Shown one piece after another: positions 9,051 through 20,336 of a stretch of DNA of 64,000 nt (positions within the stretch are counted from its first letter, which is position 1; every line of letters begins with the position of its first letter). Source of the DNA: Marinobacter szutsaonensis. Lineage in GTDB: Bacteria; Pseudomonadota; Gammaproteobacteria; Pseudomonadales; Oleiphilaceae. The position numbers and the translations under genes are program-made. The notes beneath the pieces are model-generated. The model searched no databases, had not been told where the DNA came from, and saw only the letters and a program-made list of their open reading frames with translations. The stretch is taken from NCBI RefSeq assembly GCF_039523335.1, contig NZ_BAAAFC010000001.1, forward strand, positions 2,542,001-2,606,000, given 5' to 3'.

Positions 9051-11627
9051 TCAATCCCCGAAGTAGCAGATCAGGCGATGGCTGACGACATCCGCGCGAA
9101 GGTGCAGCGGTCGATCGTCGATGGTGGTGACCAGGACGGCATTTTCCGGCCGGGCTTCCGGCTCGGTCGCCCGGGATGCGGGCCCCAAGAGTTCGGGCTG
9201 GTAAAGGCACTGCCTGTCGTCCGGGAACAGGGCTACATACGCGGTACCGGTTTCCACCAGATCCTGGAAGAAGTGGGAGCCATAGGAGAGATCCGGCATC
9301 ATATCCCCGGCTTTCTCAGATACTTCCACCAGCACCGATACCCCCGCGATATCGGCAAATCGCACCGGTACCCCCAGCTCGGGACTGCTGGTGCCCCAAC
9401 GGCCGGGACCGATCAACAGGGTGTGGCCGTTGCCCTGGCGCACCGCCTCTCCGACCAGCCTGGCGACCTCGTAGCGCTGACCGGTGGTCAGTCGGGAGTA
9501 CACCGAGGCGTCGATGCGGATCACCCGCTCCAGGGTCAGGTTGATGTTGCCGCCCATGAAATGGCCTTCGGTACGGAACAGCACCCGCTTAGGGTCTGGC
9601 TCCTCCGGCAGGGTGACCGGCCCGGTTTCGCCGATGGTGGCCAGGGGACGGCACTGCACCAGGTTGAAGGACGGCTCCCCTTGGCGGTCCAGGTGCAGCG
9701 TGAATTCCACATCCACGGGGTGTCGGTAGCCCGCTTCGAGTGTTTTCAGCAGCCGGGACAGGCGTTCGATGAACCGGGAGCGTTTCACCAGCGGCGTGAA
9801 CGTCAGTCGCCAGACCGGCCCGTCCAGCCCGAGCTGCTCCGCCCGTTCGCTGGCCGGGCGGTCCACTTCCGCCAGGTATGGCAGGGGCAGGGCCGGCACA
9901 TCGTGCGCCAGCTGGCTCAGGGGGCAGGTGGTGAGGGCGCCTTCCTGCAGGTCCAGCAGATCTACCAGGTGTTGGGAAAAGCGGTAGCTTTCATCCTGGT
10001 TCCGGAACGGATGACGGCCGGGTTGGTCCAGGGCCATGACACAGGCGTGATCGCCCTCGATCCGGTCGACCGCCCGGGTGCCAAGCCCCATGACCAGCCG
10101 GACCATGCCCGCCTCCGGGTCCATGCTGCTGTCCCAGGCAAAGGTATTGCGGGAGACGCCCACCCCGGCGGCGTCCGGCAGGTAATAGCGGCCGTGAAAA
10201 CGGCCATTCACCCGCTGGATCAACAGAGCCATGGGCTCCTCCCGCTGATGCAGGCCCCGTTGCCGGCGATACACCAGGGCATCCTCACTCATCGACGAGG
10301 CATAGACCTGCCGTATGGCATCTTCCAGTGCCGCCAGTCGCTGCTCCGGCCCCCCCTGATTGACCAGGAATACGCTGTCGTATTTTCCGGCAAAGGCATT
10401 GCCGAAACCGTCTTCTTGCAGACTGCTGGACCGCACCAGGATCGGGTACTGGCCGTAATGATCCAGCAGGCGCTCCAGCTCAGAGCGGATCTCGTCGGGA
10501 AAGCCGCCCTCGAGGATGCTTTGCTGTAATTCCGGGGCTTCGGCAAGGTAGCCGGCCTCCGAGCGCTGGCGCATGACTGACGGCCACAGACCGTTGTGGA
10601 CCAGGAAGGCGTAATAGGCGTCGGTGCCGAGGTAGCTTGAATCGTGGGGCTCCAGACAGGATTTCCAGGTATCCGGATCCTCCTGCAGCAGAATATTACG
10701 GGCAATCAGCATGCCGGTGGCCTTGCCGCCGATGTAGCCGCTGCCCACCATGCGGCTGCGGATGGTCAGCAGATCCTCGAGGCTCAGGTAGTGCCTGGCC
10801 AGCTCCAGTATCTTGGGATCGCGACTGATGAGCACCTTCAGGACCTGGTCCTGAAGATCGTCCACGCAGTGTTGCTCGTGATTGGCCAGGGCCCGGCCGG
10901 CTTCCTGGAACAGTTTGTCCCAGTAATCCAGCAGCGGCTGGCGATGCAGGTATTCCAGTTCCAGGCTGGCCTGGACGCGGGTTGCGTCGCTACTGTCGGT
11001 GATCGGCCCGAAGCGGCCGCCCTGTTCCCGGTGCGGCAGGAACATGGTGGGGGATTGCCGGCGCCAGGCCTTGATGGGGTGAATCTGTACTTCTGCACCA
11101 TCCCGGTGTACGTCGATCATTACCTGGGTGGTTTCCCGGATCCGGTCCAGGGTCATGCGGGAGTGGCGTTGCGGATGCAGGGCGAACCAGGCGACCGTGT
11201 CCAGCTCGAACAGGAACGGACAGACGACCCGGAAGAAGTTGCCCACCATGGCATCGGTGGCCCAGGCATTGAGCAGTTCGCTCAGGCAGTCGCAAACATA
11301 AAAGGCGCCGCGACCATGCTCTTCGATCAGCCGCCAGATCCGGCTGGTGAAGCTTTCGAATCCGCCCAGGGCGTTGATATGAATGACCCGGACAGCGGGG
11401 TGTTCGGATACGATCGGAGCGTGTTCCCCGAAGCGCAGATAGATGATCTGCCGGCCCGCGTCGGCCGCGGCATCGATGAAGGGAAGGACGAACCGGCGAT
11501 AGTCGTCGAGGTCTGAAACCCGCCAGACCACGTTATCGCCGATTCGAAGGCCATCCAGAACCTCATCCAGTCCGGCCAGCCCGGTGGAAACCCGGTCGGT
11601 GGGCTGGAGAGGCTCGTCGCTGGTCAT
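9051..11627 (-). CDS. KaiC-like/PEP-pyruvate dikinase N-domain fusion protein
   Basis: An 858-residue cytoplasmic protein in three parts. Residues 1-200 follow the framing of KaiC/RecA-like ATPases (TGLAGLDEVLDGL, 16-28) but the P-loop is absent: after GDNVVW comes RVSDLDDYRRF. Residues about 290-695 are the nucleotide-binding N-domain of PEP synthase/pyruvate phosphate dikinase, with GGKATG (300-305), LVRSSSLQED (397-406) and a closing QCRPLA. Residues about 700-858 form a further domain I cannot name. The phosphohistidine swivel and PEP-binding barrel of true dikinases are missing, so it cannot be a complete PEP synthase. It lies 7 bases after gdhA and directly before regB. Confidence 0.8.
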   Translation of the reverse strand: MTSDEPLQPTDRVSTGLAGLDEVLDGLRIGDNVVWRVSDLDDYRRFVLPFIDAAADAGRQIIYLRFGEHAPIVSEHPAVRVIHINALGGFESFTSRIWRLIEEHGRGAFYVCDCLSELLNAWATDAMVGNFFRVVCPFLFELDTVAWFALHPQRHSRMTLDRIRETTQVMIDVHRDGAEVQIHPIKAWRRQSPTMFLPHREQGGRFGPITDSSDATRVQASLELEYLHRQPLLDYWDKLFQEAGRALANHEQHCVDDLQDQVLKVLISRDPKILELARHYLSLEDLLTIRSRMVGSGYIGGKATGMLIARNILLQEDPDTWKSCLEPHDSSYLGTDAYYAFLVHNGLWPSVMRQRSEAGYLAEAPELQQSILEGGFPDEIRSELERLLDHYGQYPILVRSSSLQEDGFGNAFAGKYDSVFLVNQGGPEQRLAALEDAIRQVYASSMSEDALVYRRQRGLHQREEPMALLIQRVNGRFHGRYYLPDAAGVGVSRNTFAWDSSMDPEAGMVRLVMGLGTRAVDRIEGDHACVMALDQPGRHPFRNQDESYRFSQHLVDLLDLQEGALTTCPLSQLAHDVPALPLPYLAEVDRPASERAEQLGLDGPVWRLTFTPLVKRSRFIERLSRLLKTLEAGYRHPVDVEFTLHLDRQGEPSFNLVQCRPLATIGETGPVTLPEEPDPKRVLFRTEGHFMGGNINLTLERVIRIDASVYSRLTTGQRYEVARLVGEAVRQGNGHTLLIGPGRWGTSSPELGVPVRFADIAGVSVLVEVSEKAGDMMPDLSYGSHFFQDLVETGTAYVALFPDDRQCLYQPELLGPASRATEPEARPENAVLVTTIDDRPLHLRADVVSHRLICYFGD

Positions 11628-11634
11628 GGCCGGA

Positions 11635-13179
<1,545 letters not shown>

Positions 13180-13240
13180 TTATCATTACCGGCAATTAAC
13201 CCCATTTTCCCACTCCCGTGATGGTAAGGAACCTCCAGGC

Positions 13241-15253
13241 ATGACTGAGAAACCCCTGGCACGCATTATCGGCCTGATTCTGGCCGGATGTGCCACTGCC
13301 CCCGCTTTCTCCCAGGTACAGGACGATGACCAGTTGTTGATCCGGGTCACCGAAGGCCAGTCCGCCGAGGCGGCCCGGTTGTCAGAAGCGGCCCTGGCTT
13401 CGGAGCCGGTGTCCCTGCTGGATTCGGAGCCCTCGGTATCGCTTTCCCGTCTGGGCGGGCGTGGTCTGGACCCGGTGATCCATGGCCAGGGCCAGGAGCG
13501 GGTCGATGTGCTGCTGGACGGCATGCGGGTGGAAGGTGCCTGCCCTAACCGGATGGATCCACCCACCAGCCGGCTGAGCTCCGCGTTACCCCAGGTGCTG
13601 GAAGTCCGTACCAGCAACCGTACCCTTCGCTGGGGCCCGATCGCCGGTGGCCAGGTGGTGGCCACGACGGCGGCGCCAACCTTTGCCGACGGTAATAGCA
13701 CGACCGGTCACCTCACCATCGGCGGGTCCGATAACGGTGAGGGCAAACTGGTCAATGGCAGTGCTGCGGTGGGCGATGGTGAAAATTACCTTCGGCTGTC
13801 TGCCGGTTACGAGGAAGCCGACGATTACGAGGACGGCGATGGCAACGAGGTTCGGAGCGCCTTTGAAAACACCGAGGGCCGCGTTGACGGAGCCTGGACA
13901 GCAGACAACGGTTTCTATGTAAAGGGCATGATCAGCCGCCAGGAAGAGCGGGATGTGAAATACGCCTCTGGCATGGATGCGCCAAAGACCGACACCGATA
14001 TGTACCGCCTGGAACTGGGTGCGCCGGTGGCCAGCGGTGGCTGGAACCTGATGGCCTGGCAGGCGGATGTGGATCACGTGATGGACAATTTCAGTCTGCG
14101 TGAGCCGCCGGTGATGATGGGCATGCCCATGAAAATGCAGACCCTTTCTGAGACCCGGACCCAGGGCGCCCGGTTGGTGCTGGACCAGACTATCGACTAT
14201 ACCAAGGATATCGCTGTCGGTGTGGATGTGGAGAGCAACACCTGGGATGCCACCATGTACAACGGCATGGATCTGACCAACGAGGCTTCCTTCCTGTGGC
14301 CGGATGTGGAGCGTGATCGGATCGGGGTGTTTGCCGAAGCCTTCCACCGTATCCGGGTCAACATGCGCCTGGGTGCGGGTATCCGTTACGACCGGGTGGA
14401 AATGGACGCCAATCGCGCCGATGAGACGTTCACCATGAACCAGGATGCGATGCCCATGTCGCCGGCATCCATCTACGAGAATGTCTATGGCGTAACCGAT
14501 ACCCAAGCCACCGACGATAACATCAGTGGCTTCATGACCGGCGAATGGCGGGTCTCGCCGCTCAATACCCTGGAACTGACTGCTTCCCACAGCGTCCGCT
14601 CCCCCGGCGTCAACGAGCGCTATGTCACCAAGGGCATGGCCTGGGTCGGCAACCCGGATCTTGAGACCGAGAAACACCACAAGCTGGAACTGCGCCTGGC
14701 CGGGCAGAGTGATGGCTGGCACTGGCGCCCGGCAATCTGGGTCGATGAGGTGGACGATTTCGTGCTGCGCTACGAGCCGGCACCGGACGTGATCCGCTAC
14801 CGGAATATCGATGCACGCCTGCTGGGTGTCGAGGGCGAACTGGGCTGGAGCAGTGGTACCTGGAGTGCCACCAGCAAATTGGCCAGTGTCCGTGGCACCA
14901 ACAACGACACCGACCAGCCGCTGCCGCAGATTCCGCCCGTGCAGTACATCCAGACCCTTGGCTGGCATCACAAGGGTCATACCGTCCAGGCGGAATGGAT
15001 GCTGGCGCGCCGGCAGGACCGGATTGATGAGGAATCCGGCCTCGACCCGAGTACTTCCCCGGGCTATGGCGTATTCAACCTGAACGGCAGCCATCCGCTG
15101 GTGGATTACCTGACCCTGAGCTGGGCGGTGGATAACGTGTTCGACAAGACCTGGGCACTCCACGTCAGTCGCGAGGACCTGTTTACCGGCGAAGCCTACC
15201 GGGTCAACGAGCCGGGCCGGACCTTCCGGGCGGCGCTGACCGCGCGCTGGTAA
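13241..15253 (+). CDS. oprC: TonB-dependent copper receptor, OprC/NosA type
   Basis: A 670-residue outer-membrane beta-barrel receptor with an N-terminal plug. It is close to Pseudomonas OprC throughout: ACPNRMDPPTS, DDYEDGDGNE, MDNFSLREP, NIDARLLGVEGELG and LPQIPP all occur in order. The copper ligand set described for OprC (CxxxM plus HxM) is preserved as C101/M105 and H279/M281, and MMGMPMKM adds methionines in a loop. The protein ends in a typical barrel strand (AALTARW). ATG 13241 is chosen for its signal peptide and AGGA 10 bases upstream; the frame extends to 13151 without family sequence. A strong terminator follows. Confidence 0.88.
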   Translation: MTEKPLARIIGLILAGCATAPAFSQVQDDDQLLIRVTEGQSAEAARLSEAALASEPVSLLDSEPSVSLSRLGGRGLDPVIHGQGQERVDVLLDGMRVEGACPNRMDPPTSRLSSALPQVLEVRTSNRTLRWGPIAGGQVVATTAAPTFADGNSTTGHLTIGGSDNGEGKLVNGSAAVGDGENYLRLSAGYEEADDYEDGDGNEVRSAFENTEGRVDGAWTADNGFYVKGMISRQEERDVKYASGMDAPKTDTDMYRLELGAPVASGGWNLMAWQADVDHVMDNFSLREPPVMMGMPMKMQTLSETRTQGARLVLDQTIDYTKDIAVGVDVESNTWDATMYNGMDLTNEASFLWPDVERDRIGVFAEAFHRIRVNMRLGAGIRYDRVEMDANRADETFTMNQDAMPMSPASIYENVYGVTDTQATDDNISGFMTGEWRVSPLNTLELTASHSVRSPGVNERYVTKGMAWVGNPDLETEKHHKLELRLAGQSDGWHWRPAIWVDEVDDFVLRYEPAPDVIRYRNIDARLLGVEGELGWSSGTWSATSKLASVRGTNNDTDQPLPQIPPVQYIQTLGWHHKGHTVQAEWMLARRQDRIDEESGLDPSTSPGYGVFNLNGSHPLVDYLTLSWAVDNVFDKTWALHVSREDLFTGEAYRVNEPGRTFRAALTARW

Positions 15254-15302
15254 GCAAAAGTATGGCGGTTACCCGCTTCTCATAGCCGGCGGGTGACATT
15301 CG

Positions 15303-15343
15303 GCCCTGCATGGATCCAACTCCTCCATGCGGGGCTTTTTTTT
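15303..15343 (+). terminator. Rho-independent terminator of the copper receptor gene
   Basis: Stem GCCCTGCATGGA / TCCATGCGGGGC with a short loop (one internal mismatch), followed by eight consecutive T residues, 50 bases after the stop codon. It separates the receptor gene from the RND operon. Confidence 0.92.
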
Positions 15344-15463
15344 GTGTCATATCAAAGCACTCCGATGGCCATGGGCTATGCTTGTCTACGACTACGTTCC
15401 TGTGTGGTGCAACGATTGTTACCATGTAGTTATTAGCAAATAACCCAAAGGAATCAGGTGCCC

Positions 15464-16525
15464 ATGGTTACCCGTTCGTGTTTTCACCCCTGGCTGGCTG
15501 CTGTCGTCCTGCTGATGCCCGCCCTTGCGCTCTCCCAGCAGGAGGAACTGGACATTGTCGAGGTTGAGCGTGCTCCCATCGAGGAGACGGTACACCTGGA
15601 CGGCGTTATTGAGGCGGTACAGCAAAGCACCGTCTCGGCCCAGACCAGTGGCACCGTCCTGAAGCTTCCTTTCGATGTGGACGATTCGGTGGCGGCGGGA
15701 GATTTGATAGTTCAGCTGGAAGACAGTGAACAGCGGGCTCGGCTGAGCCAGGCCCGGGCCGGACTCGAGGAAGCCTCCGCGGCGCTGGCCGATGCCCGGC
15801 AGCGGTTCGAACGTATCGAGGCGGTCCATGAGCGGGGCCTGGTGTCGCGCCAGGAATTCGATCAGGCCCGGAACAACCTGGCCGCCGCCCGGGCCCGGGT
15901 GGAACGGGCGCAGGCTTCGGTTGCCGAGGCCGAGGAACAGTTGAGTTATACCCGTATCGTGGCGCCCTACGGCGGCATCCTGACCGAGCGGCACGTGGAA
16001 ATCGGGGAGGCGGTCAATCCCGGCCAGCCGCTGCTCAGCGGGCTTTCCCTGGAACAGTTGCGGGTGGTGGTTGATCTGCCCCAGAAATACGCGGACCTGG
16101 CCCGTTCCGAGCGGCGGGCCAGCGTGGCACTCTCGGACGGTCGGTTACTGGAAACCGGCGAGATGACCTTCTATCCCTACGCCGATCCGGCGACCCATAC
16201 GTTCCGCTTGCGGATGCGCCTGACCGAGCCCAATGGCTCGCTGTTTCCGGGAATGCTGGTTAAGGTCAGTGTGCCCGTTGGCGAGCGTGAGTCGCTCTGG
16301 ATTCCGGCCAGCAGTCTGATCCGTCACAGTGAGCTGAGGGCCGTGTTCGTGCTGGATGAGCAGGATCGGCCCCGCCTGCGTCAGGTGCGTGTCGGTACCC
16401 TGGACGGACAGCGCCTGGAAGTACTGGCGGGACTGAACGAGGGTGAGCGGATTGTCCGCAACCCGCAGATCCTGGTGGGCAGTGACCGGTTGAGCCTGTC
16501 CCGTGGCGGGGAGGCAGGCCAGTGA
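15464..16525 (+). CDS. RND efflux periplasmic adaptor (membrane fusion protein)
   Basis: A 353-residue periplasmic adaptor connecting an RND pump to an outer-membrane channel. It has a signal sequence ending ALS-Q, a biotinyl-lipoyl half-motif (GTVLKLPFDVDDSVAAGDLI), a coiled-coil hairpin rich in Ala/Glu/Arg (about residues 85-145), the second lipoyl half (TRIVAPYGGILTERHVEIGE) and a C-terminal beta-barrel. Start choice is between GTG 15458 (AAGGA five bases upstream) and ATG 15464; both give the same mature protein. The stop overlaps the pump gene start. Confidence 0.9.
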   Translation: MVTRSCFHPWLAAVVLLMPALALSQQEELDIVEVERAPIEETVHLDGVIEAVQQSTVSAQTSGTVLKLPFDVDDSVAAGDLIVQLEDSEQRARLSQARAGLEEASAALADARQRFERIEAVHERGLVSRQEFDQARNNLAAARARVERAQASVAEAEEQLSYTRIVAPYGGILTERHVEIGEAVNPGQPLLSGLSLEQLRVVVDLPQKYADLARSERRASVALSDGRLLETGEMTFYPYADPATHTFRLRMRLTEPNGSLFPGMLVKVSVPVGERESLWIPASSLIRHSELRAVFVLDEQDRPRLRQVRVGTLDGQRLEVLAGLNEGERIVRNPQILVGSDRLSLSRGGEAGQ

Positions 16526-19500
16526 GTGAGGAGCTGCCGGGCGTCGGACCCTCCGGCGCCATTGCCCGGGTTTTCCAGGACAACAAGCTCACGCCGTTGC
16601 TGGCCGTGCTGGCGATTGTGCTCGGTGTGCTTGCCGTGATCATCACCCCCAAGGAGGAAGAACCCCAGATCGACGTCACCATGGCGGACATCATGGTGGG
16701 CTTTCCCGGCGCCAGTGCCCGGGAAGTGGAAAGTGCCATTGCCACGCCCGCCGAACAGGTGATGAGTGAAATCCAGGGCGTTGAGCATGTCTATTCTGTC
16801 TCCCGCCAGGGGCAGGCGGTGATCACCGTCCAGTTCGAGGTGGGGGTGCCCCGCCAGGAAGCCCTGGTGCGGCTTTACAACCAGGTCTACTCGAACCAGG
16901 ACTGGCTGCCGGCCAACCTCGGTGCCACTCAGCCGGTGGTCAAACCCAAGGGCATCGACGATGTGCCGGTGATGACCCTGACTCTCTTCGACCCCACCGG
17001 TCGCCACGCCGGCGAGGAACTCACCCGGCTGGCGCACATGCTGGAAGTGGCCCTCAAGCGGGTGCCCGGTACCCGGGATGTCTACACCGTCGGTGGTGTG
17101 CCGGATCGGGTGGATGTCCTGTTTGATCCGGCTCTGCTGGCGGGTTTCCAGCTTACCGTCGGTGATATTCAGAATGCCCTGCAATCGGCCAACACCAGTA
17201 GCCAGGAATCCCGGGTCACCCGCAACAACCTGTCGATTCCTGTGCAGGTCGGCACCCTGCTGGAAACGGTCGAGGATGTCCGTCGCCTGGTGGTGGGCAT
17301 GCATAACGGGGCGGCAGTGCATCTTGAAGATGTGGCCGAGGTTCGCCGGGGCGGCACGGTTGTGGACCAGAGTGTCATGACCGGGTTTGGCCCGGGCCAG
17401 CAGACCAGCAAAGCCGGAGAGCCCGGGCAGGTCTACCCGGCAGTAACGCTGGCGGTGGCCAAAAAGCCCGGTGAAAACGCCATCGACATCACCACTGCAA
17501 TCCAGGAACGGCTGGACCTGCTCCGCAACCGTGCCCTGCCGGTGGGGGTGGAAGTGCTGGTCACCCGGGATTACGGTGAAACTGCCTCCCAGAAGGCGCG
17601 CAAGCTGATAACCGACCTGATCTCCGCCACCCTGGCGGTGATGATCCTGGTCCTGGCGGCCATGGGTTGGCGCCAGGCGCTGATTGTCGGGATCGCGGTC
17701 CTGATTACCCTGCTGCTGACCCTGGTGTTTTCCTGGGCCTGGGGCTTCACGCTGAACCGGGTGTCCCTGTTTGCCCTGATTTTCTCCATCGGCATCCTGG
17801 TGGATGACGGCATCGTCATTACCGAGAACATCAACCGGCGCATCCAGAACTCCCGCCGGGCGGTGAAAGACATCATTCCGGTGGCTGTGGATGAGGTGGG
17901 CACCCCCACCATCATGGCCAGCCTGACCATCATGGCTGCGTTGATCCCCATGGCCTTTGTCAGTGGCCTGATGGGGCCCTACATGAGCCCGATTCCGATC
18001 AATGCCTCCGCCGGTATGGTGATCTCCCAGGTCGTGGCCTTTGTGGTCGCACCCTGGTTGGCGTTCCGGCTGCTGCGACACAAGAAGGGCCAGGCGGCCG
18101 CCGAGGCGGCAGAGGCTTCGAATTCTGCGGAAGGTGTCAGCCCGTTGAGCCTGAAGATTTTTCGTACACTTCTGTCACCCTTCCTCGGCGATCATTCCTG
18201 GCGGCGCCGGTTCCTGGCCCTGGGTGTGGTGCTGCTGACGGTCGGGGCGGCTTCGTTGCCGGTATTCCAGGCAGTGATCCTGAAAATGCTGCCGTTCGAC
18301 AACAAGTCCGAACTCCAGATTGTGGTGGACATGCCCGAGCGCACGCCGATGGAGAAGACCCAGCGGGTGCTGCTGGAAATGGGCCATTACCTGCAAACCG
18401 TGGACGAAGTGGCCAACTGGCAGACCTATGCCGGCACGGCATCCCCCATCAATTTCAATGGCCTGGTGCGACAGTATTACCTGCGCGGTGACCCGTACCA
18501 CGGGGATATCCAGGTTAACCTGGTGGGTGAAGAGAACCGGGGCCGGCAATCCCACGCCATTGCCCAGTCCCTGCGCGGCCCGTTGACGGAAATTGGCGAC
18601 CGTTACGATGCCGAGGTCAAGATGGTCGAGGTGCCCCCCGGCCCGCCGGTGCTGTCACCGGTAGTGGCTGAGATCTATGCGGTGGACAATCAGCGGCGGG
18701 CCGCACTGGCGACTCGGGTGGCCGAGGGCATGACCGAAATCGAAGGCCTGGTCGACATCGACACCACCCTGGAAGCGCCCACCCGGCAGTGGGAAGTGGT
18801 GGTTGACCGGGCCCGTGCGGCCCGGCTCGGCGTTTCCCAGGCCCAGGTAGTCGGTGCCCTGCAGACGGCACTCGGTGGCCGGGGCGTCAGCTTCCTGCAC
18901 GATGACCATGCCAAATACCCGGTGCCGATCCGGATCATCCTCGGCGAGGGCGACAAGGCCCAGCCCTCGGCGCTGTTGTCAGTGAAGGTGCACAGCCGCA
19001 GTGGGCAGCTGGTGCCGCTGGCCAGCTTCGCCGAGGTCCGGGAAGCGGACTGGATGGGTGCGATCTACCACAAGGACCTGTTACCGGTGACCTACGTAAC
19101 CGCGGATATGGCGGGGGAGATCGATTCGCCCCTGTATGGCATGTTCGCCATGGTCGACCGGCTCAAGCAGGACCCGGATGCCCCGGAGCAGTTTTTCATC
19201 AACCAGCCTCCGCTGCCGGAGAAGGGTACCCTGAAATGGGACGGCGAATGGCAGATCACCTACGAGACTTTCCGGGATATGGGTGCCGCCTACAGCGTGG
19301 GCATTTTCATGATCTTCGTGCTGCTGGTGGCCCAGTTCCGGTCCTACATCCTGCCCCTGGTGGTGATGGCGCCGATCCCGCTTACCCTGATCGGTATCAT
19401 GCCGGGTCATGCGCTGCTGGGGCGGGAATTCACCGCCACCAGCATGATCGGCATGATTGCCCTGGCCGGGATCATCGTACGCAACTCCATCCTGCTGGTG

Positions 19501-19752
19501 GTGTTCATTCGCCAGTTGCTGGATGAGGGGGTTGAGTTGGGTGAGGCGGTGGTCCTCGCCGGCGCCGTGCGTATCAAGCCCATTGCCCTGACCGCGATTT
19601 CCGCGATGGTAGGCGCTTACTTTATCCTGAGCGACCCGATCTTCAATGGCCTGGCCATCTCGCTGGTATTCGGCCTGGCCATGTCCACCCTGTTTACGGT
19701 CATTGTGGTGCCGCTGCTTTACTACAACCTGGCCCGATGCAAATGGCTCTGA
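16522..19752 (+). CDS. RND efflux transporter permease (AcrB/MexB superfamily)
   Basis: A 1076-residue inner-membrane proton-driven exporter. It shows the duplicated RND layout: TM1, large periplasmic loop, TM2-6, TM7, second loop and TM8-12. The proton-relay acidic pair is present in GILVDDGIVITEN, and late TM motifs (MIGMIALAGIIVRNSILLVV) are typical. It starts at GTG 16522, overlapping the adaptor stop. The early motif VGFPGASAREVESAIATPAE places it among drug/organic-compound exporters rather than the CusA/CzcA metal group, so proximity to the copper receptor is not evidence of copper export. No outer-membrane factor gene is adjacent. Confidence 0.93.
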   Translation: MSEELPGVGPSGAIARVFQDNKLTPLLAVLAIVLGVLAVIITPKEEEPQIDVTMADIMVGFPGASAREVESAIATPAEQVMSEIQGVEHVYSVSRQGQAVITVQFEVGVPRQEALVRLYNQVYSNQDWLPANLGATQPVVKPKGIDDVPVMTLTLFDPTGRHAGEELTRLAHMLEVALKRVPGTRDVYTVGGVPDRVDVLFDPALLAGFQLTVGDIQNALQSANTSSQESRVTRNNLSIPVQVGTLLETVEDVRRLVVGMHNGAAVHLEDVAEVRRGGTVVDQSVMTGFGPGQQTSKAGEPGQVYPAVTLAVAKKPGENAIDITTAIQERLDLLRNRALPVGVEVLVTRDYGETASQKARKLITDLISATLAVMILVLAAMGWRQALIVGIAVLITLLLTLVFSWAWGFTLNRVSLFALIFSIGILVDDGIVITENINRRIQNSRRAVKDIIPVAVDEVGTPTIMASLTIMAALIPMAFVSGLMGPYMSPIPINASAGMVISQVVAFVVAPWLAFRLLRHKKGQAAAEAAEASNSAEGVSPLSLKIFRTLLSPFLGDHSWRRRFLALGVVLLTVGAASLPVFQAVILKMLPFDNKSELQIVVDMPERTPMEKTQRVLLEMGHYLQTVDEVANWQTYAGTASPINFNGLVRQYYLRGDPYHGDIQVNLVGEENRGRQSHAIAQSLRGPLTEIGDRYDAEVKMVEVPPGPPVLSPVVAEIYAVDNQRRAALATRVAEGMTEIEGLVDIDTTLEAPTRQWEVVVDRARAARLGVSQAQVVGALQTALGGRGVSFLHDDHAKYPVPIRIILGEGDKAQPSALLSVKVHSRSGQLVPLASFAEVREADWMGAIYHKDLLPVTYVTADMAGEIDSPLYGMFAMVDRLKQDPDAPEQFFINQPPLPEKGTLKWDGEWQITYETFRDMGAAYSVGIFMIFVLLVAQFRSYILPLVVMAPIPLTLIGIMPGHALLGREFTATSMIGMIALAGIIVRNSILLVVFIRQLLDEGVELGEAVVLAGAVRIKPIALTAISAMVGAYFILSDPIFNGLAISLVFGLAMSTLFTVIVVPLLYYNLARCKWL

Positions 19753-19758
19753 CAGGGC

Positions 19759-20202
19759 TCATCGGGTAGGCCAGTAACGCTGCATTTCCACGAACAGGAA
19801 CGAGGCGCTCCATGTAATCAGCACCAGGCCGGTCAGGCCCTCGACTCCGGTCAGGAAGCGCAGCGGGCCGAGGGCCTCGATGTCGCCGTAACCGAGGGTG
19901 GTGAACGTTGTGAACGAAAAGTAGACACAGTCGAGAAGGGTGCCGTTGAAGTTGCCAATCAGCTCACCCCAGCCCGGGGCGTGATGCATGTAGAAAAAGC
20001 CGGCGGCAAACAGCCAGACTTCGGCAGAATGGGCGGTGAGGCACCCGAGTACCGCAACAATGAGACGGAAATGATGGCCCTGGCGCATGGTGGACAACAG
20101 TCCGCTCAGACGGACCAGTACGGCGTTGTGGAGCACCACAACCAGACACACGATCGCCACGTTCATGAGTGTTACCAGTAACAGGTTGACGTGGGATTCC
20201 AT
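19759..20202 (-). CDS. Small two-helix-type potassium channel protein
   Basis: A 147-residue inner-membrane protein with a pore loop containing TTLGYGD, the potassium-selectivity filter (consensus TVGYGD), between hydrophobic helices. There is no C-terminal RCK/TrkA-N regulatory domain. ATG 20202 is preferred because GGAG lies 11 bases upstream; a GTG at 20238 would add 12 residues. It is convergent with the RND permease (6 bases between stops) and divergent from the second RND operon. Role is presumably passive potassium flux or membrane-potential control; no partner gene is evident. Confidence 0.78.
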   Translation of the reverse strand: MESHVNLLLVTLMNVAIVCLVVVLHNAVLVRLSGLLSTMRQGHHFRLIVAVLGCLTAHSAEVWLFAAGFFYMHHAPGWGELIGNFNGTLLDCVYFSFTTFTTLGYGDIEALGPLRFLTGVEGLTGLVLITWSASFLFVEMQRYWPTR

Positions 20203-20336
20203 GACCGGCGCTACTCCACATGCGAAAAAATGACGCACCCCCTTGGTTGGGGGAATCTGAACGGGACTCCAGATTGTATAGTAGATTCAATACTTTTCCG
20301 TGTCGCCCCGCGATCAACCTGACAGGCTAATCACTG

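Noticed and set aside
9051..11627. Phosphoenolpyruvate synthase (ppsA)
   Set aside because: No phosphohistidine GGxTSH motif and no PEP-binding barrel; only the nucleotide-binding domain is present.
13283..13294. Lipobox-like LAGC in the copper receptor signal peptide
   Set aside because: TonB-dependent receptors are cleaved by signal peptidase I, and a normal site (AFS-Q) follows a few residues later; OprC-like proteins are not known lipoproteins by this mechanism.
16381..18081. 566-codon minus-strand open frame opposite the RND permease
   Set aside because: Shadow frame rich in His, Gly and Gln; the plus-strand RND gene is unambiguous.
15464..19752. Copper efflux (CusAB-like) assignment for the first RND pair
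   Set aside because: The permease lacks metal-type features and groups by its early periplasmic motif with organic-compound exporters; only proximity to the copper receptor suggested copper, and a strong terminator separates them.
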